From: Nocardioides sp. zg-1308
Lineage (GTDB): Bacteria; Actinomycetota; Actinomycetes; Propionibacteriales; Nocardioidaceae
Reading direction: 5' to 3'
Length of the DNA stretch: 64,000 bases
Assembly: GCF_013155375.1 (NCBI RefSeq)
Contig: NZ_JABJQY010000002.1
Coordinates: 1,426,001 to 1,490,000, forward strand
Shown here: in pieces, positions 26,261 to 34,495 of the stretch
Numbering within the stretch: the stretch's first letter is position 1
Layout: each line of letters begins with the position of its first letter
Notes under the pieces: model-generated
Told to the model about the DNA's origin: nothing
Database searches by the model: none
Seen by the model: the letters and a program-made list of their open reading frames with translations, nothing else
Translations under genes and position numbers: made by a program

Positions 26261-27408
26261 AGCGGCAGCCTCGCAGACACCGCGAACCCGCCGCCCGCAG
26301 CCGGTCCGGCCTCCAGCGTCCCGCCGTGGACCGCGGCGCGCTCGCGCATGCCGGCCAGGCCGAGCCCGTGCCCGTCGGTGTCCGCCGCGGCACCGCGCCC
26401 GTCGTCGCGCACCTCGACCTCGACCGCTCGGCCCACGGCGAGGCGTACCCGCACCGTCGCGCCGGGGCCGGCGTGCTTGCGGACGTTGGTGAGGGCCTCC
26501 TGCACGATGCGGTAGGCCGCCAGCGCAACGCCGTCGGGCACCTCCGGCACGGGCGCCGGGAGGTCGGCCTCGACCCGCGTCCCCGCCGCGCGTGCCTCGT
26601 CGACGAGGTGGCGTACGTCGCCGAGCCCGGGCTGCGGCGCGACGCCGGTGTCGCCGTCGCGGAGCAGCCCCAGCAGCCGCCGCATCTCGGTGAGCGCCTC
26701 GCGGCCGGTGGTGGAGATCGTCTCCAGGGTGCCCACCGCGACCCCGGGGTCCTTCGCGGCGGCGTAGCGGGCGCCGTCGGCCTGGATGACGATGACCGAC
26801 AGCCCGTGGGCGACCACGTCGTGCATCTCGCGGGCGATGCGCGACCGCTCGTCGCGCGCCGCCAGCTCGACCTCGCGCTCGGCCATCCGCTCGGCCTGCT
26901 CGGCGCGCGCGACCAGCGAGGCGACGTACCTCTCCCGCTCCTGCGCGGCGAAGCCGAGCGCCCACGCGGCGGTGACGATGGCGCTGATCGTCACGGTGTA
27001 GGGCGCGAGGTTGGCGACGGTCAGCTCGCCGGCTCCGAAGCCGAGGATCCAGCGCACCGCCGCGACCACGGCGCCGGCGTAGCCGACCAGGAGCGCGGTC
27101 ACCGACTGCCACCGCGGCGACCAGCGGGCGACGGAGTAGACCGCGACGGGGAAGGCGAGCTGGCCGACGATGGGCTCGGCCTCCACCGCGGCCTGGAGGA
27201 CGCTGGCCCCCGCCACCGCGAGGAACACCGGCCACGGGTGCCGGCGCCGCCACAGCAGCGGCACGGCCTCCACGACGGTGAGCAGCGCCGCGACCGGCTG
27301 GCCCGCCGCGGCGTGGCCGACGCCGCCGAGGACGAGCACGACACCGACGAGCAGGCGGTCGAACCACAGCCGCGCGCGCGGGCCCAGCCGCCACGGGTGC
27401 TCGTCCAT
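26257..27408 (-). CDS. Membrane sensor histidine kinase, NarL/DesK type
   Basis: 383-residue kinase. Several short membrane helices occupy the first ~150 residues; then the HisKA_3 box SRIAREMHDVVAHGLS with His196, and an ATPase domain with EALTNVRKHA and DDGRG. The ATG at 27408 has TATCGT 7 nt upstream and is preferred over long antisense extensions. Encoded with the following response regulator; signal unknown. Confidence 0.9.
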   Translation of the reverse strand: MDEHPWRLGPRARLWFDRLLVGVVLVLGGVGHAAAGQPVAALLTVVEAVPLLWRRRHPWPVFLAVAGASVLQAAVEAEPIVGQLAFPVAVYSVARWSPRWQSVTALLVGYAGAVVAAVRWILGFGAGELTVANLAPYTVTISAIVTAAWALGFAAQERERYVASLVARAEQAERMAEREVELAARDERSRIAREMHDVVAHGLSVIVIQADGARYAAAKDPGVAVGTLETISTTGREALTEMRRLLGLLRDGDTGVAPQPGLGDVRHLVDEARAAGTRVEADLPAPVPEVPDGVALAAYRIVQEALTNVRKHAGPGATVRVRLAVGRAVEVEVRDDGRGAAADTDGHGLGLAGMRERAAVHGGTLEAGPAAGGGFAVSARLPL

Positions 27409-27415
27409 GGTGCGG

Positions 27416-27421
27416 ACGATA
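27416..27421 (-). promoter_or_regulatory. -10 hexamer (TATCGT), leaderless kinase promoter
   Basis: Minus-strand TATCGT ends 7 nt before the ATG at 27408, in the 91-bp divergent gap with the DUF4177 gene. Confidence 0.45.
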
Positions 27422-27486
27422 GACGGAGCCGACAGGCGCCGCGTCAGTCCGCGGGAGGACGTCTGCCCGTGCGGATGGGCCCCGAG

Positions 27487-27492
27487 TAGGGT
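27487..27492 (+). promoter_or_regulatory. -10 hexamer (TAGGGT), leaderless promoter of the RidA operon
   Basis: TAGGGT ends 7 nt before the ATG at 27500. No Shine-Dalgarno is present, so the first gene of this operon is probably translated from a leaderless message. Confidence 0.5.
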
Positions 27493-27499
27493 GCGAGCC

Positions 27500-27655
27500 A
27501 TGACGAAGTGGGAATACCAGGTGGCGCCGATTCCGCTCCACAACGAAGCGCTGATGCTCAACAACTTCGGCCAGGACGGCTGGGAGCTGGTGGCCATCCA
27601 CACCAACGCCCAGGGTGGGCTCGTCGCCTTCCTCAAGCGCCCGGGCCAGGGCTGA
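27500..27655 (+). CDS. Small DUF4177-like protein
   Basis: 51-residue protein with the MTKWEYQVAPI start and GWELVAIHTNAQGGLVAFLKR end typical of DUF4177, a small beta-rich fold. The Rv3678A position next to RidA is conserved in mycobacteria. Stop and RidA start are separated by 1 bp. Function unknown; too short for most gene callers. Confidence 0.75.
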   Translation: MTKWEYQVAPIPLHNEALMLNNFGQDGWELVAIHTNAQGGLVAFLKRPGQG

Positions 27656-27656
27656 C

Positions 27657-28112
27657 GTGGGCGCCGAGGCACGCCTGGCCGAGCTGGGCATCACCGTTCC
27701 CGAGGTCGTCCCGCCGGTCGCGGCCTACCAGCCCACCGCCCGCACCGGGAACCTCGTCTTCACCGCGGGCCAGCTGCCCGCCCGCGACGGCGAGATGATC
27801 GCCGTCGGCAAGGTCGGCGGAGAGGTCACCGAGGAGCAGGGCTACGAGTGCGCGCGCCAGTGCGCCCTCAACGCGCTCGCCGCGGTCAAGGCGGAGATCG
27901 GCTCGCTCGACGACGTGAAGCGGGTCGTCAAGGTCGTCGTCTTCGTGGCCTCGACGCCCGACTTCACCGGCCAGCCCAAGGTCGCCAACGGTGCGTCCGA
28001 GCTGCTCGGCGAGATCTTCGGCGAGGCCGGCAAGCACGCCCGCTCGGCCGTCGGCGTGTCGGTGCTGCCGATGGACGTGCCGGTCGAGGTCGAGATCATC
28101 GTCGAGGTCTGA
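27657..28112 (+). CDS. RidA/YjgF-family protein
   Basis: 151-residue RidA-fold protein (Rv3678c-like). RidA proteins hydrolyse reactive enamine/imine intermediates, protecting PLP enzymes. The family's central NLVFTAGQLP and late SAVGVSVLPMDVPVEVE segments are present. Members of this subgroup often lack the full Arg-Glu active site, so activity is not certain. GTG at 27657 is the start; the few residues upstream lack family match. Confidence 0.85.
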   Translation: MGAEARLAELGITVPEVVPPVAAYQPTARTGNLVFTAGQLPARDGEMIAVGKVGGEVTEEQGYECARQCALNALAAVKAEIGSLDDVKRVVKVVVFVASTPDFTGQPKVANGASELLGEIFGEAGKHARSAVGVSVLPMDVPVEVEIIVEV

Positions 28113-28118
28113 TCCCCC

Positions 28119-29003
28119 ATGGCCAGCGTGGAGCGGTTGCCGCTTCCCGACGCCCTCGTCGCACAGGCCCGGTCGTACGCCGAGGGCGGCGCCACGCCGG
28201 CCGAGCCGCGCGACGCGGCCACGGTCGTGCTGCTGCGGCCGGGGGCGGACGGCGCCGCGTCGTCCGGTCCCGAGGTCTACCTGCTGAGGCGTCAGACGTC
28301 GATGGCCTTCGCCGGCGGGATGTGCGTCTTCCCCGGCGGCGGCGTCGACCCGCGCGACTTCGACGACGAGCTGGTCGACCGCGGTCTGTGGGCCGGGCCG
28401 TCGCCCGCCGAGTGGGCCGCGCGCCTGGGGTGCGACGAGCCGAGGGCCCGTGCGCTGGTGTGCGCCGCCGTGCGCGAGACCTTCGAGGAGTCGGGCGTCC
28501 TCCTCGCGGGGGCGGGTGCCGACGAGGTGGTCGCCGACACCACCGGTGACGACTGGGAGGCCGACCGGGTCGCGCTCGAGACGCGCGAGCTGTCGCTGAC
28601 GGCCTTCCTCGAGAAGCGGTCGCTGGTCCTGCGCACCGACCTGCTCGGGCCGTGGTCGGGCTGGCTCACGCCGGTCTTCGAGCCGCGGCGCTACCGCACC
28701 TGGTTCTTCGTGGCGGGGCTGCCCGAGGGCCAGGTCACCCGCGACGTCTCGACCGAGTCGTCCTCCGTCACCTGGGCGGCCGCGCTCGACGCTGTCGCGC
28801 AGGTGGAGCAGCAGCAGATCATGATGCTCCCGCCGACCTGGCTGACCTGCCTCGAGGTGGGCCAGCACGCCGACCCCGACGCGGTGCTCGCCGCCGCGCG
28901 GGACCGGACCGTGGAGATGTTCATGCCGGAGGTCGTGGCCGACGGCGAGGACTTCATCCTCTCCACGCCGCCCGCCTACGCCGACCTGATGGCTCGTCGA
29001 TGA
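28119..29003 (+). CDS. Nudix hydrolase, NUDT19-like with split Nudix box
   Basis: 294-residue Nudix protein. The Nudix box is interrupted: FPGGGVDPRD near residue 69 is separated from AAVRETFEESGVL near residue 113 by about 40 residues, as in NUDT19 and its bacterial relatives, some of which cleave CoA. Catalytic Glu residues of REXXEE are intact. ATG 28119 follows RidA after 6 bp and its stop overlaps the next gene. Confidence 0.82.
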   Translation: MASVERLPLPDALVAQARSYAEGGATPAEPRDAATVVLLRPGADGAASSGPEVYLLRRQTSMAFAGGMCVFPGGGVDPRDFDDELVDRGLWAGPSPAEWAARLGCDEPRARALVCAAVRETFEESGVLLAGAGADEVVADTTGDDWEADRVALETRELSLTAFLEKRSLVLRTDLLGPWSGWLTPVFEPRRYRTWFFVAGLPEGQVTRDVSTESSSVTWAAALDAVAQVEQQQIMMLPPTWLTCLEVGQHADPDAVLAAARDRTVEMFMPEVVADGEDFILSTPPAYADLMARR

Positions 29004-29809
29004 CCTGGTCGGGAGGGGTCTTCGGGTCGACCGGGACGTGCGTGCTCGCGCCCAACGCCGGCCCGATGACGCTCGAAGGCACCAACACCTGGGTGCTGCG
29101 CGACCCGCACTCGTCACGCTCCGTCGTGGTGGACCCGGGCCCGTCCACCGCGTCGCACCTCGACGCGATCGACGCCGCCGCGGGCGACGTGGCCGTGGTG
29201 CTGCTGACCCACCACCACGCCGACCACAGCGAGGCGGCCCGCGAGTACGCCGAGCGGCACGGCTGCGGCGTACGCGCACTCGACCCGGCGCACCGCCTCG
29301 GCTCGGAGGGCCTCGGCGAGGGCGACGTCGTCGTGGTCGGCGGCCTCGAGGTGCACGTCGTGGCCACGCCCGGCCACACGGCCGACTCGCTGTCGTTCGT
29401 CGTCCCGCAGGACCGGGCGGTGCTCACCGGCGACACCGTGCTCGGCCGCGGCACCACGGTCGTCGCGCACCCCGACGGCCAGCTCGGCGCCTACCTCTCC
29501 TCGCTCCAGCGGCTGCACGCCCTGTGCGGCGAGCAGGGGATCACGACCGTGTGGCCCGGCCACGGCCCGGTGATCGACGACGCCCTCGGCGCGCTCGAGA
29601 CCTACCTCGCGCACCGCGAGCAGCGGCTCGCCCAGGTGCGCGAGGCGCTGCGCGGGCTGCACGCGGCCGCGCGCGAGGGAGGGTCCTTCCCGCACGACAC
29701 GCTGCCGCGGGCGATCGTCGAGGTCGTCTATGCCGACGTCGACCCGGTGCTGTGGGGCGCGGCGGAGCTGTCGGTGCGCGCCCAGCTGGCCTACCTCACC
29801 TCCTCCTGA
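29000..29809 (+). CDS. Metallo-beta-lactamase-fold hydrolase
   Basis: 269-residue protein, Rv3677c-like. The zinc site is shown by THHHADHSE near residue 73, and by later TPGHT, GDT and WPGHGP motifs. Similar to LACTB2-type nucleases or thioesterases; the substrate is not identifiable. The ATG overlaps the Nudix stop (ATGA). Conserved neighbour of Crp in actinobacteria. Confidence 0.88.
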   Translation: MTWSGGVFGSTGTCVLAPNAGPMTLEGTNTWVLRDPHSSRSVVVDPGPSTASHLDAIDAAAGDVAVVLLTHHHADHSEAAREYAERHGCGVRALDPAHRLGSEGLGEGDVVVVGGLEVHVVATPGHTADSLSFVVPQDRAVLTGDTVLGRGTTVVAHPDGQLGAYLSSLQRLHALCGEQGITTVWPGHGPVIDDALGALETYLAHREQRLAQVREALRGLHAAAREGGSFPHDTLPRAIVEVVYADVDPVLWGAAELSVRAQLAYLTSS

Positions 29810-29835
29810 GCGTTGCCGGTCCCGGCACGCCGCCC

Positions 29836-29841
29836 TAGCGT
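29836..29841 (+). promoter_or_regulatory. -10 hexamer (TAGCGT), leaderless promoter
   Basis: TAGCGT ends 6 nt before the ATG at 29848, with no ribosome-binding site. Confidence 0.45.
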
Positions 29842-29847
29842 GGGCGG

Positions 29848-30384
29848 ATGGCCGACATCCCGCGTCCCGTGACCGTCCTGTCCCGCGCCCTCGACCAGGC
29901 GCGCGCCGCCCTCACGACCCTCGACCCCGAGGACCTCGACCTGCCGACGCACTGCGGTGACTGGACCGTGCGCGACCTGGTCGGGCACCTGGTGGCCGCT
30001 CCGGGCAACTTCCTCGCGATGGCCCGCGGCGAGGAGGTGGACTGGTCGGCGGTCCCCGACGTGGCCGACGACCAGTGGGCCCAGCACTTCCGCGCCGACG
30101 CCGACCGCCTCGTGGAGCACTGGGCGGACCGCTCCGAGGAGGAGGCGGGGATGGCGGACTGGCAGAGCGCCGAGATCGGGGTGCACACCTGGGACCTGCT
30201 CCGAGCGACCGGGCACTCGATGCCGCTCGACCCGGAGGTGGCCGAGCGCGGGCTGGCGTTCCTCCAGCAGGGCCTGACCGACGAGAACCGCGCCGGCGCC
30301 TTCGGCCCGCCGGTCAGCGTCCCGGACGACGCACTGCCCTACGACCGGCTCGTCGCCTTTGCGGGGCGCGACCCGCGGGCCTGA
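29848..30384 (+). CDS. TIGR03086-type DinB-like metal-binding protein
   Basis: 178-residue protein of the maleylpyruvate isomerase N-terminal/DinB-like four-helix fold. The pattern of LDPEDLDLPTHCGDWTVRDL and VGHLVAAPGNF at residues 24-60, and the later AEIGVHTWDLLRATG, is that of the TIGR03086 group with a His-based metal site. Related proteins are mycothiol-dependent; the specific reaction is unknown. Confidence 0.75.
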   Translation: MADIPRPVTVLSRALDQARAALTTLDPEDLDLPTHCGDWTVRDLVGHLVAAPGNFLAMARGEEVDWSAVPDVADDQWAQHFRADADRLVEHWADRSEEEAGMADWQSAEIGVHTWDLLRATGHSMPLDPEVAERGLAFLQQGLTDENRAGAFGPPVSVPDDALPYDRLVAFAGRDPRA

Positions 30385-30392
30385 GCCTGGCC

Positions 30393-30471
30393 GTCGTACG
30401 GACCGAACGGCTGTCGACCTGCCGGGGCTCCGCGTGAGCGGTCGGTAGCCCGTGCGTTCGGTCCGTCCGAC
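30393..30471. repeat. Long imperfect hairpin
   Basis: GTCGTACGGACCGAAC at 30393-30408 pairs with 30456-30471 with one mismatch, and inner segments GGCTGTCGACC and GGTCGGTAGCC extend the stem. Sits directly before a second hairpin in the convergent 30385-30538 gap. No open reading frame or RNA family is recognised here. Confidence 0.65.
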
Positions 30472-30481
30472 GTGCCCGTCG

Positions 30482-30542
30482 GTAGTCCCCATCAAACGGG
30501 TCGTGCTGCGGCCCCTCCGGCGACCCCTTTGATGGGGACTAC
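30482..30542. terminator. Long hairpin, probable bidirectional terminator
   Basis: 30482-30503 and 30521-30542 are inverted copies (22 bp, one mismatch; core GTCCCCATCAAA) around a 17-nt loop. The right arm reaches the last codons of the 30539 gene, so it can end transcription from both sides. T-tract absent, as is common in GC-rich actinomycetes. Confidence 0.7.
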
Positions 30543-31747
30543 CCCGCCAGGAACCGGCGCCAGAGCCACCGCAGCCCCAGCAGTACGGCGATCGCTGCCG
30601 CGACGCCGAGCCCGATGAACAGCGAGAGCTCGATCCCCAGCGGCCGTGGCGGGTCGTCGTCGGAGGGGGTGCCGAAGTCGTGGGTCAGCTGCTGGGAGGG
30701 ATCGCCCGTCAGGTCCGGCACCAGGTCCACGGCGATGCTGAGCGACTCGACGGGCGGCAGGCGCGGCAGGAACTCGCGATAGGTCCACTCGGACTCCGGG
30801 CGGTCCGGCGAGGTGAAGATGGCCAGGCGCGGGTGCTCGACCACGTCGCTCTGCGGCGGGTCGACCACCGCCACGACGAGGTCGTCCTCGGCCCAGCCCA
30901 GCGGTCGCACCGTCGCGCCGTCCGGGTAGAGGTCGGTCGGGAGGACACGATCGATGCTCTCGCTCTCGGGCCCGCCGCCGGGGCCGTCGCCCTCCTGCAG
31001 GAACGGCGCGGCCGTGACGACGACGTCGGCGCGCATGGCGAGGATGTCGAGGTCGGGTGAGGGGATCCCGGTCACCGCGGGACGCTCCGCGACCGGGGTG
31101 GCGGGGGACTCCGACGGTCCCGTCGCGTCGATGTCCGCCGCCACCTCCTGGCCGTCGTGTGCGCCCTGCCACCTGAGGCGGACCGAGTCCGGCAGCCAGA
31201 CCAGGGAGGCGACCTCGGCGCCACGACCTCCGTTGTGGTGGAACGTGACGATGTCGCCGGACTCCAGGTCGGCAATGGCGATGCGGCTCGGCGTCGACCA
31301 CGCCAGGCGTCGTCCGTCCGGCGAGAGAGCAACCGCAGGCTCGCGCGACAGGGCCAGCTCCGGGTCGTCGAACGCGACGTGGTGGTAGCGCCCGTCCTCG
31401 GCGGTGATCACGCGGATGTGGTTGGAGACGAAGGCCACCGAGGCCCGCCCGATCGCGAGGTCGTCCTCGAACGGCTCGTTGGTGCCGTCGGTGATCCGGC
31501 TGGGGATGGCCCCGCCCGGCACCTCGCCGGACGCCGTACGCGCCTCCCGGTCGTCACCGACCACGAGGGAGGCGACTCCTCCGACGGAGACGATCAGCGC
31601 GAGCACCGCGGCGACCAGGAGGGCTTGGCCGCGGCGGCGGGCCGCCCGTCCGCGCTGCCACAGGTCGTCGGAGACCGGCAGCGGCTCGTTCGTGTCGGCG
31701 AGCCGGTGGAGGGTGGTGCGGAGGTCTGCGTCCGGCGGGGTGGTCAT
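30539..31747 (-). CDS. SigE-family partner protein (membrane, beta-propeller-like)
   Basis: 402-residue protein with a cytoplasmic N-terminal ~36 residues, a membrane helix near 37-60 (ALLVAAVLALIVSVGGVAS), a long extracytoplasmic beta-rich region with TolB/WD-like strings (VALSPDGRRLAWSTPSRIAIADLESGD), and a C-terminal helix near 375-395. It overlaps the SigE-family sigma gene by ATGA. Such partners are often anti-sigma or sensor proteins for the sigma factor; here that role is inferred from linkage only. A conserved anti-sigma motif is not visible. Confidence 0.65.
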   Translation of the reverse strand: MTTPPDADLRTTLHRLADTNEPLPVSDDLWQRGRAARRRGQALLVAAVLALIVSVGGVASLVVGDDREARTASGEVPGGAIPSRITDGTNEPFEDDLAIGRASVAFVSNHIRVITAEDGRYHHVAFDDPELALSREPAVALSPDGRRLAWSTPSRIAIADLESGDIVTFHHNGGRGAEVASLVWLPDSVRLRWQGAHDGQEVAADIDATGPSESPATPVAERPAVTGIPSPDLDILAMRADVVVTAAPFLQEGDGPGGGPESESIDRVLPTDLYPDGATVRPLGWAEDDLVVAVVDPPQSDVVEHPRLAIFTSPDRPESEWTYREFLPRLPPVESLSIAVDLVPDLTGDPSQQLTHDFGTPSDDDPPRPLGIELSLFIGLGVAAAIAVLLGLRWLWRRFLAG

Positions 31748-32241
31748 GCGTCTGCTCCGATCAGCTCGGCCAGCTCCGGCGCGAGGGTGCGCAGCCGGGA
31801 CAGGGCCTGGCGGGTCGTCGACTTCACGGTGCCGGCGGTGATGCCGAGCGCGCGCGCCGTCTCGACCTCGGTGAGGTCCTCGTAGAAGCGCAGCACCAGG
31901 ACGGTTCGCTGCTTGGCGGTCAGGCGCGCGAGCGCCTCGTCGAGGGTGAGCCGCAGGTCGGTGTCCGCGAGCCGGGCCGCGCCGTCGTGGGACAGCAGCG
32001 GCGTCTCCACCAGCCTGCGGCGGCGCCACCACGAGATGTTCTGGTGGTACATCGCCCGACGGACGTAGGCCTCCGGCGAGGTGTGGATCCGCCGCCAGTG
32101 CTTCGCCGCCTGCAGCAGCGCGGCCTGCACCAGGTCCTGGGCCAGGTGGTGGTCACCCGTCAGCAGGTACGCCGTGCGCGACAGCGCCGCGCCGCGCGCG
32201 GTCACGAACGCGTCGAACCCCGCTTCGTCGTCCGTGATCAT
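31744..32241 (-). CDS. SigE-family ECF sigma factor
   Basis: 165-residue SigE-family RNA polymerase sigma factor (region 2 LLTGDHHLAQDLVQAALLQA near residue 25; region 4 LTAKQRTVLVLRFYEDLTE and TVKSTTRQALSRL near 135-150). The ATG at 32241 is chosen over the GTG at 32256 because AAGGGGG sits 6-7 nt upstream of it. Encoded with a membrane partner gene. Confidence 0.9.
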   Translation of the reverse strand: MITDDEAGFDAFVTARGAALSRTAYLLTGDHHLAQDLVQAALLQAAKHWRRIHTSPEAYVRRAMYHQNISWWRRRRLVETPLLSHDGAARLADTDLRLTLDEALARLTAKQRTVLVLRFYEDLTEVETARALGITAGTVKSTTRQALSRLRTLAPELAELIGADA

Positions 32242-32320
32242 GTCGACCCCCTTCACGACGTACGACGCCCGCGGGCGGCGCTTCGGGGGTCAGTGCGGCG
32301 GAGAAAGTCGGGAGGAGGTC

Positions 32321-32998
32321 TCAGCGGGCGCGGCGCGAGAGCCGCTCGAGGTCCATGATGACCACCGAGCGGGGCTCGAGGCGCAGCCAGCCGCGCGAGG
32401 CGAAGTCGGCGAGGGCCTTGTTGACCGTCTCGCGGGAGGCGCCGACCAGCTGGGCGAGCTCCTCCTGCGTGAGGTCGTGGTGCACGTGGACGCCGTCGTC
32501 GGCGGTGCGGCCGAACCGGTCGGCGAGGTCGAGCAGCGCCTTGGCGACGCGGCCGGGGACGTCGGAGAAGACCAGGTCGGCGACGACGTCGTTGGACTTG
32601 CGCAGGCGTCCGGCGAGCTGCGACAGCAGGCCACGCGCGACCTGGGGGCGGCCCTCGAGCCACTTGAGCAGGTCGTCGTGGGACAGCGAGGCGAAGGTGG
32701 CGTCGGTGACGGCCGTGACGGTCGCCGAGCGCGGACCCGGGTCGAAGAGCGAGAGCTCGCCGAACATCTGACCAGGACCCATGATCGCGAGCAGGTTCTC
32801 GCGGCCGTCGGAGGACGAGCGGCCGAGCTTCACCTTGCCCTCGGTGACGACGTAGAGCTTGTCGCCCGAGTCGCCCTCGTGGAAGAGGACGTCGCCACGA
32901 CGGAGCGTGGTCTCGGCCATCGAACCGCCCAGTGCAGTCGCCGCCTCGTCGTCGAGCGAGCTGAACAGCGGTGCCTGCCGAAGCACGTCGTTGTCCAC
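32321..32998 (-). CDS. crp: Crp/Fnr-family cAMP receptor-type regulator
   Basis: 225-residue regulator closely resembling M. tuberculosis Crp (Rv3676). cAMP pocket: MFGELSLFDPG with Glu81 and then Arg90 before Ser91/Ala92. DNA-binding: TQEELAQLVGASRETVNKAL near residue 180, followed by ADFASRGWLRLE. The GTG at 32998 is preceded by GGAGG six nt upstream; the ATG at 33003 is out of frame. Conserved neighbour of nth. Two boxes of the TGTGA-N6-TCAC form lie upstream of actP. Confidence 0.92.
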   Translation of the reverse strand: MDNDVLRQAPLFSSLDDEAATALGGSMAETTLRRGDVLFHEGDSGDKLYVVTEGKVKLGRSSSDGRENLLAIMGPGQMFGELSLFDPGPRSATVTAVTDATFASLSHDDLLKWLEGRPQVARGLLSQLAGRLRKSNDVVADLVFSDVPGRVAKALLDLADRFGRTADDGVHVHHDLTQEELAQLVGASRETVNKALADFASRGWLRLEPRSVVIMDLERLSRRAR

Positions 32999-33069
32999 GT
33001 CATTCCTCCATGTAGGTGCGCCCCGTTGCGTGCCTCTTGCCGGACGGCCGGGATCGGCACGATCCTAGC

Positions 33070-33085
33070 CGTGGTCCGGGTCACA
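33070..33085. promoter_or_regulatory. Weak Crp-box candidate in crp/nth divergent promoter
   Basis: CGTGG-N6-TCACA: the right half matches the Crp consensus exactly, the left half in three of five bases. Located about 72 bp upstream of the crp start. It could be an autoregulatory site, but the match is weak. Confidence 0.3.
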
Positions 33086-33149
33086 AGGGCCACTCCCACG
33101 GGTGTCGGCCCCGCATCGCGTCCGTTCGGGCGGTGTCGGAGGGCCACCG

Positions 33150-33155
33150 TAGGCT
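33150..33155 (+). promoter_or_regulatory. -10 hexamer (TAGGCT), leaderless nth promoter
   Basis: TAGGCT ends 6 nt before the GTG at 33162, with no ribosome-binding site. Confidence 0.5.
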
Positions 33156-33161
33156 GAGCGC

Positions 33162-33878
33162 GTGCCTGCTCCGATCGTGCCCGTCAAGCCCGACACGTCG
33201 CTCGTGCGCCGGGCCCGCAAGATGGACCGCATCCTCGCCGAGACCTATCCCGACGCCGCGACCGAGCTCGACTTCACCAACCCCTTCGAGTGCCTCGTCG
33301 TGACGGTGGTCTCCGCGCAGACCACCGACCGGCGCGTCAACGCCGCCAGCCCGGCGCTGTTCGCGGCCTACCCGACGCCCGAGGCGATGGCCGCCGCCCC
33401 GCGCGAGCACATGGAGCAGCTGCTCGGCCCGCTGGGGTTCTTCCGGCAGAAGACCGAGTCGCTGCTCAAGCTCAGCCAGGCGCTGGTCGAGAGGTTCGAC
33501 GGCCAGGTGCCGAGCAGGCTGGAGGACCTCGTCACCCTGCCCGGCGTGGGTCGCAAGACGGCCAACGTCGTCCGCGGCGAGGCGTTCGGGCTCCCGGGCA
33601 TCACCGTCGACACCCACTTCGGCCGGCTGGCGCGCCGCTTCGGCTGGACCGAGGAGAGCGACCCGGTCAAGGTCGAGCACGCCGTCGGCGCCCTGTTCCC
33701 CAAGCGCGACTGGACGCCGCTGTCGCAGCACCTCATCTGGCACGGCCGGCGCCGCTGCCACGCCAAGAAGCCCGCGTGCGGCGCCTGCCCCGTGGCGCGC
33801 CTCTGCCCCTCCTACGGCACCGGCCCCACCGACCCGGTCGAGGCGGAGAAGCTGGTCACCACCCAGGGACCTGCATGA
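33162..33878 (+). CDS. nth: Endonuclease III
   Basis: 238-residue DNA glycosylase/AP lyase for oxidised pyrimidines. Helix-hairpin-helix LPGVGRKTA with catalytic Lys132, catalytic Asp150 (TVDTHF), and the 4Fe-4S ligands Cys199-x6-Cys206-x2-Cys209-x5-Cys215. Length and motif order are normal. Stop overlaps the next start (ATGA). Same neighbourhood as Rv3674c. Confidence 0.97.
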   Translation: MPAPIVPVKPDTSLVRRARKMDRILAETYPDAATELDFTNPFECLVVTVVSAQTTDRRVNAASPALFAAYPTPEAMAAAPREHMEQLLGPLGFFRQKTESLLKLSQALVERFDGQVPSRLEDLVTLPGVGRKTANVVRGEAFGLPGITVDTHFGRLARRFGWTEESDPVKVEHAVGALFPKRDWTPLSQHLIWHGRRRCHAKKPACGACPVARLCPSYGTGPTDPVEAEKLVTTQGPA

Positions 33879-34495
33879 CCGAGCTCCTCGGCAGGACGCT
33901 CGCGACCCTGCTGCTCGCCGTCTCGTTGGCCGCGTGCTCGTCCGACGCCGGCGGGGTCGACGTACGCCCTCCCGACGTCGAGGTCGACACGCCGGCGCTG
34001 CGCGAGGTCAAGGCGCGCATCGGGATGGACGACTGCCGGCCCGGCACCGGTGAGCCCGTGGCGGGCGGGCTGCCCGAGGTGACCCTGCCGTGCCTCGGCG
34101 GCGGTCCCGACGTGGAGCTGTCGACGCTGCGCGGGCCGATGGTGATCAACCTCTGGCAGGCCAACTGCGGTCCGTGCCGCGAGGAGATGCCGGCGCTGGA
34201 GGAGTTCCACCAGCAGCACGCCGAGCAGGTGGCCGTGCTCGGCATCGACTTCAACGACGTCCACCCCGACGGCGCGCTCGCGCTGGCCGAGGAGACCGGG
34301 GCGACCTACCCCTCGGTCGCCGACCCGGGCGGTGACCTGATGGCCGAGGAGACCTTCGCGATCGCCCGTCGCGGCCTGCCGGTCTTCCTCTTCGTCGACG
34401 CCGACGGCACGGTCGTCGGCCAGGACTCCGGCGGCGTGGCGTCGGTCGGCGAGGTCGAGGACCTCGTGGCCGAGCACCTCGGGATCGACCTGTGA
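33875..34495 (+). CDS. TlpA-like membrane-anchored thioredoxin-fold lipoprotein
   Basis: 206-residue protein: lipoprotein signal with LAAC (Cys21), then a TlpA/ResA-type thioredoxin domain with active site NCGPC (Cys98, Cys101), and a later cis-proline segment RGLPVFLF. Outside the membrane it probably reduces periplasmic-face disulfides or cytochrome apoproteins (Rv3673c-like). Overlaps nth and the following Nudix gene. Confidence 0.9.
   Translation: MTELLGRTLATLLLAVSLAACSSDAGGVDVRPPDVEVDTPALREVKARIGMDDCRPGTGEPVAGGLPEVTLPCLGGGPDVELSTLRGPMVINLWQANCGPCREEMPALEEFHQQHAEQVAVLGIDFNDVHPDGALALAEETGATYPSVADPGGDLMAEETFAIARRGLPVFLFVDADGTVVGQDSGGVASVGEVEDLVAEHLGIDL

Noticed and set aside
32242..32256. 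GTG 32256 as the start of the SigE-family gene
   Set aside because: The AAGGGGG ribosome-binding site lies within that extension, at the correct distance for ATG 32241.
33070..33085. Firm Crp autoregulatory site
   Set aside because: Only one half matches the consensus well; recorded as weak.
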